Of a stretch of 64,000 nucleotides of DNA, positions 60,586 to 64,000 are shown piece after piece. Source of the DNA: Dyadobacter sp. CY261 (lineage in GTDB: Bacteria; Bacteroidota; Bacteroidia; Cytophagales; Spirosomataceae); NCBI RefSeq assembly GCF_021440085.1, contig NZ_JAKCPW010000001.1, positions 620,001 to 684,000 on the forward strand, written 5' to 3'. Under the pieces are notes generated by a model. The model saw nothing but the letters and a program-made list of their open reading frames with translations, was not told the DNA's origin and ran no database searches. Both the position numbers and the translations under genes were made by a program. Numbering within the stretch: the first letter of the stretch is position 1; every line of letters begins with the position of its first letter.

Positions 60586-63500
60586 TTACAACGCATTTAC
60601 ATAACCCGATGGGCTCACGCCAAACTGTTTTTGAAAATCCCTCGAGAAATTGGTAGGAACGCTGTATCCGACCATATCTGCCACTTCATTGATCTTATAG
60701 TTCTTTTCAGCCAGTAATTCCGCTGCTTTTTTTAGGCGTGAAAGGTTAATGAGCTCATTAGGCGTCATGTCCGAAATACCCTTGATCTTGCGGTAGAGGG
60801 TAGGGCGGCTCATGTTCATTTCGGAGGAAAGCATGTCCACATCCAGGTCGCTGTCGGCGATGTGGGTAGTGATAATGGTATTGAGTTGTTCCAAAAAATC
60901 TTTGTCGGCGCGCGAAAATGCGATACCCTTGATGTGTGTCAGCGGCGAGCGCGCGAAATAGTCCTTGATAATGTCGCGGTTGTGGAGCAGGTTGGAGATC
61001 TGCGCCGACAAATGGTCCAGCGAGAAAGGCTTTTCGATGTAGGCATCCGCACCCACTTCGAGTCCTTCGATCCTGGATCCGACGGAATTTTTGGCCGTCA
61101 GCAAAATGATCGGTATGTGGCTGAAACGGACGTCATTTTTCATCTCGCGGCACAATGCGATACCATCCATCACCGGCATCATGATGTCGCTGATCACCAG
61201 GTGCATGTTTTCTTCCTGCAACAAATCAATTGCCTGCCGTCCGTCGCCTGCCCGGAAAATGTTGTAGCTCAGGCTCAGTTCGCGGCCGAGGTAACCCAGG
61301 ATTTCGGTATTGTCTTCCACAAGCAACACATTGGGCTTGTTCGGGTTGGCAGAGGTTCGCGCATTATTGAGGTCTTCGGCCTGGGGCGGATCCTTGTCAT
61401 TTTCCTTGTTCAGGTCTAATTCGTAATCCTGATGGATCGGAATGGAAAGCAAAAAAGTATTCTGATCCAGGTCCGAACGTTTCAGTTCGAGCGTGCCTTT
61501 GTGCAGCTCGGCGAGCGAACGTGCGAGGGGCAGGCCAATGCCCGTGCCCTGTTCTTTGCTATTGCCCTCGGCCCGGTAAAATGGCTCGAAAATACGTTCG
61601 CGGTCGTGGTATTCGATCAGCGGGCCGTCGTTGGTGAATTCGATGTGGAACAGCAGGTCGTCGCTGTTGAAGGGCGAAAGCTTTATTTTAACGCTGCTTT
61701 CGGCATATTTGATCGCATTGTTGACCAGGTTACTGACAATCTTTTTGCAGGCTTCTTCGTCCACGAACGCCTGTAAGGTAATGCGCGGCAGTTCGAGTTT
61801 GTATTGCAACTGCTTTTGCTCGGCAGCGGGCCTGAATGTCCCGAACACATCGCTCAGCAGATCGTTAACGTCGGTTTTTGTAAAATTTAAACTATAATTA
61901 TTGGCCTCAGCCTTTCGGAAATCGAGGAGCTGGTTGGTAAGGTCTATCAGGCGGGAGGTGTTTTTGTCAATCATATTCAAACTCTCAATCATTTCAGGAT
62001 CAGACTTTTTATTCACCAACAGCTTGTCGAGCGGCATCTTGATCAGCGTCAGGGGCGTCCGGATTTCGTGCGCTACATTGGTGAAAAAGTCGATCTTGGC
62101 ATTATAAATTTCCCGCTCTTTCCCCCTTTCGATGGTCTCGATCTGCCGCCGGTTCTTCTCATGCAGGGCGAGGAAATAGTAACGAAAAATCACTACAATT
62201 ATACTCACAATCAAGGCCACATAAAAGAGATAAGCCCAGCCCGTGGCCCAGAACGCCGGCAGGATGGTAATCCGTAGCCTGGTTTCACGGTTACTCCAAA
62301 GTCCGTCGTTATTTGCGCCTCTGATTTTCAGGGTATAGTCGCCGGGCGGAAGTTTGGAAAAATGGATGCTCCTGCTACCGTGGAACGGCACCCATTCTTT
62401 GGAAAGGCCTTCGAGCTGGTATTGATAGCTGTTCTGGTCGGGAATGACATAACTGAGCACCGCCACGTCGAAGCTGAGACTGGAACTATGGTAAGGAAGC
62501 GTCAGTTCGTCGGCATAAATAATAGATTGTTGCAAAGGCGCATCCTTTTGCCGAATGTCCAGATCACGGTTATTGACCTGTAAGCGGGTAATGTAAACCG
62601 GCGGTACGAAGTTGTTGCGAAGCAACGCGGCAGGTTTGAAACCGACCATCCCCGCCACGGTACCGAAGTACAGGGTGCCGTCCGAATCTTTGTACGAAGA
62701 ATTATAATTGAATTGATCGGTAGGAAGGCCGTTGCCCATGTGGAAGTTCGTGAAACGGTCGGTACGGCCATCGAGCTTCGCAAGCCCGCGCGAGGTCGAT
62801 ATCCAGAAATTGCCCGCGTCGTCTTCGAGTATACGGAACACCTGGTTATCGGGCAGGCCGTCGGTGATCCGGTAATTTCTGAACTTGCCTGTTTCAGGAT
62901 TGTAGCGCGATAGCCCGTGCTCGGTACATAGCCAGATACTTTTGTCGGAGCTCTGGTAAAGGCTGTTTACATAGTTATCGAGCAGACCGTTGGGTTGGTT
63001 TGCCTGGTATGTCAAATGGCCTTGTTTTAATGTGGCCGGATTGAAAAACGACACACCGCGCCCGTAGCTCGCCACCCAGATCGTCCCGGCGGCATCTTCA
63101 TGAATGCTCTGGACCTGCGCATTGAAAAACGGGATCCTCGTGAAATCGTTGGTAGCGCGGTTGTATTTGCAAAGGCCCATCCAGGTGCCCGCAAGAATGT
63201 CGCCGGAGCGCGTTTTGTACAGGGTAACAATGAAATTGCTGCTCAGTGAACGCGGGTCAGCAGATGCATTGTAATGCCTGATTACGCGCCCGGTGCGCAG
63301 GTCGAGCACATCGAGTCCGTGTTCGTAGGTGCCCACCCACAATTCATTGCCGTCGGCCACCATGCCGTGCAGATTGTGGTAGGAAATGCTTCCGGGGCGC
63401 CCGTCGGGTAGGAATGTTTTGAACTGGCCAGTCTGTATATCCAGCCGGTTCAGGCCTGCGTCTTCGGTCCCGATCCACAGTTGGCCGTGCTGATCCTTAG

Positions 63501-64000
63501 TGATTTCGTGAACAATGCTGCCGCCAATGCTGTTGCCGGGTTTCGGGAAAAACTTCCGGAAGTTGTTGAACTGCCCCGAATAGTAATTGATACCGCCGAA
63601 TTGTGTTGTAATCCAAATGCCGCCTTCGCGGTCGCGCAGGATGGAGTTGACGATGTTGTCGGTAATGGAATACCGGTTGAACTGCTCCCGGACGATATGC
63701 TGCGAATGGCCCGAGATAAGGTCGAGAATGTACAGCCCTGACTCGGTGCCGAGCCAGAACTCCCGGTCGCTCTTCTGGAAAATAGTGTGCACCTGCACGT
63801 CCTCGCCTGGCATACCGGCTGCTGTAAGATTGCGGGCCTGCTTTTTGGCGAAGTTCAGGAGCAAAACCTTTTTCATAGTACCAACAAGCAATGCCGAATC
63901 GCCGACGGCCTGCAATGTCATGGAGCCGTAAATGCCTTTCACTCCCGACAATGCGCCCACATCAAAAACCTCGAAACGGCCGCTGTTTTGCTGATAATGC
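60586..64000 (-). CDS. Hybrid two-component system regulator (HTCS), 5' end outside the window
   Basis: The frame is open to the end of the window, so the gene is incomplete at its 5' end (a GTG at 63960 is internal). From the visible start: a two-component propeller (reg_prop) sensor of many blades, for example GKFRNYRITDGLPDNQVFRI; a Y_Y_Y domain; a membrane helix (WAYLFYVALIVSIIVVIF); a histidine kinase (HEIRTPLTLI with the phospho-His) with ATPase domain; a response receiver with Asp in HLVISDIMMPVMDG; and a C-terminal AraC helix-turn-helix (LINLSRLKKAAELLAEKNYK). HTCS proteins sense oligosaccharides in the periplasm and switch on glycan loci. Its target operon is not in this window, unless it is the alpha-galactoside locus. 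Confidence 0.95.
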   Translation of the reverse strand, partial: HYQQNSGRFEVFDVGALSGVKGIYGSMTLQAVGDSALLVGTMKKVLLLNFAKKQARNLTAAGMPGEDVQVHTIFQKSDREFWLGTESGLYILDLISGHSQHIVREQFNRYSITDNIVNSILRDREGGIWITTQFGGINYYSGQFNNFRKFFPKPGNSIGGSIVHEITKDQHGQLWIGTEDAGLNRLDIQTGQFKTFLPDGRPGSISYHNLHGMVADGNELWVGTYEHGLDVLDLRTGRVIRHYNASADPRSLSSNFIVTLYKTRSGDILAGTWMGLCKYNRATNDFTRIPFFNAQVQSIHEDAAGTIWVASYGRGVSFFNPATLKQGHLTYQANQPNGLLDNYVNSLYQSSDKSIWLCTEHGLSRYNPETGKFRNYRITDGLPDNQVFRILEDDAGNFWISTSRGLAKLDGRTDRFTNFHMGNGLPTDQFNYNSSYKDSDGTLYFGTVAGMVGFKPAALLRNNFVPPVYITRLQVNNRDLDIRQKDAPLQQSIIYADELTLPYHSSSLSFDVAVLSYVIPDQNSYQYQLEGLSKEWVPFHGSRSIHFSKLPPGDYTLKIRGANNDGLWSNRETRLRITILPAFWATGWAYLFYVALIVSIIVVIFRYYFLALHEKNRRQIETIERGKEREIYNAKIDFFTNVAHEIRTPLTLIKMPLDKLLVNKKSDPEMIESLNMIDKNTSRLIDLTNQLLDFRKAEANNYSLNFTKTDVNDLLSDVFGTFRPAAEQKQLQYKLELPRITLQAFVDEEACKKIVSNLVNNAIKYAESSVKIKLSPFNSDDLLFHIEFTNDGPLIEYHDRERIFEPFYRAEGNSKEQGTGIGLPLARSLAELHKGTLELKRSDLDQNTFLLSIPIHQDYELDLNKENDKDPPQAEDLNNARTSANPNKPNVLLVEDNTEILGYLGRELSLSYNIFRAGDGRQAIDLLQEENMHLVISDIMMPVMDGIALCREMKNDVRFSHIPIILLTAKNSVGSRIEGLEVGADAYIEKPFSLDHLSAQISNLLHNRDIIKDYFARSPLTHIKGIAFSRADKDFLEQLNTIITTHIADSDLDVDMLSSEMNMSRPTLYRKIKGISDMTPNELINLSRLKKAAELLAEKNYKINEVADMVGYSVPTNFSRDFQKQFGVSPSGYVNAL

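Noticed and set aside
60586..64000. HTCS as the regulator of the 21-bp operator pairs
   Set aside because: It is 45 kb away and no copy of the pair was noticed next to it; the AraC gene inside the locus is a simpler candidate. Not excluded.

Overview
The window reads as a chromosome segment of a Bacteroidota bacterium, most likely order Cytophagales (a Dyadobacter/Spirosoma-like genome; the genus is an inference). The evidence is a SusC/SusD pair, two secreted proteins with C-terminal type IX secretion (T9SS) sorting domains, a hybrid two-component regulator of the polysaccharide-utilisation type, promoters of the Bacteroidota form (TTTG, 19 bp, TAnnTTTG), and the general lack of strong Shine-Dalgarno sequences.

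Region 1 (1-20607) is an alpha-galactoside utilisation locus. It holds a GH36 alpha-galactosidase (5' end outside the window), a DUF5107-TPR protein, a sugar-porter MFS permease, an AraC regulator, SusD, SusC, a GH97 enzyme, galactose mutarotase and a large secreted clan GH-D (GH27/36-like) enzyme. The two Leloir genes that should complete it, galK and galT, survive only as short remnants on either side of the permease. Three promoters (galM, the GH27-like gene and susC) each carry two direct copies of an ATCCAT-type half-site exactly 21 bp apart, all in the same orientation to transcription. This is probably the operator of the locus, and the AraC protein at 7669-8571 is the natural candidate to bind it. 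A toxin-antitoxin pair with a broken GNAT toxin (8635-9328) sits inside the locus.

Region 2 (20608-37200) is mostly core genome: a lipoprotein, tRNA-Thr, a DUF349 protein, pdxH, gltA, a three-gene miaA operon, an outer-membrane barrel, an Ada-like methyltransferase, an oxidoreductase, a VF530 protein, a cbpA/cbpM chaperone pair, a DEAD-box helicase, a CHRD lipoprotein and a TPR/SH3 membrane protein. Arrays of an octamer (ATGAGTGA and its complement) form large imperfect palindromes at 2105-2350 and 25412-25538.

Region 3 (37215-40940) is a 3.6 kb integrated element at tRNA-Lys. It has a 15-bp att repeat at both ends, paired GGTGAGT motifs inside each end, an integrase gene killed by a stop codon and a frameshift, and two AT-rich cargo genes (a leucine-rich-repeat protein and a secreted protein).

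Region 4 (40941-54950) is accessory: a quinone oxidoreductase, a Crp/Fnr regulator, an NTF2-like protein, a transglutaminase, an AraC-type regulator, a T9SS-secreted ice-binding protein, a glycosyltransferase, an oxidative-stress group (DUF892 ferritin-like, large catalase, ankyrin protein), an alpha/beta hydrolase and a divergent AraC regulator.

Region 5 (54986-58979) is the least explained part. An unrecognised 896-residue protein, with what look like three related beta-rich modules, is divergent from a promoter-to-terminator unit encoding three small membrane proteins and a 23-codon micro-ORF whose stop codon lies in the terminator loop. Then come a stand-alone TolB/FlgO-like TPR protein and, running off the right edge, a hybrid two-component regulator.
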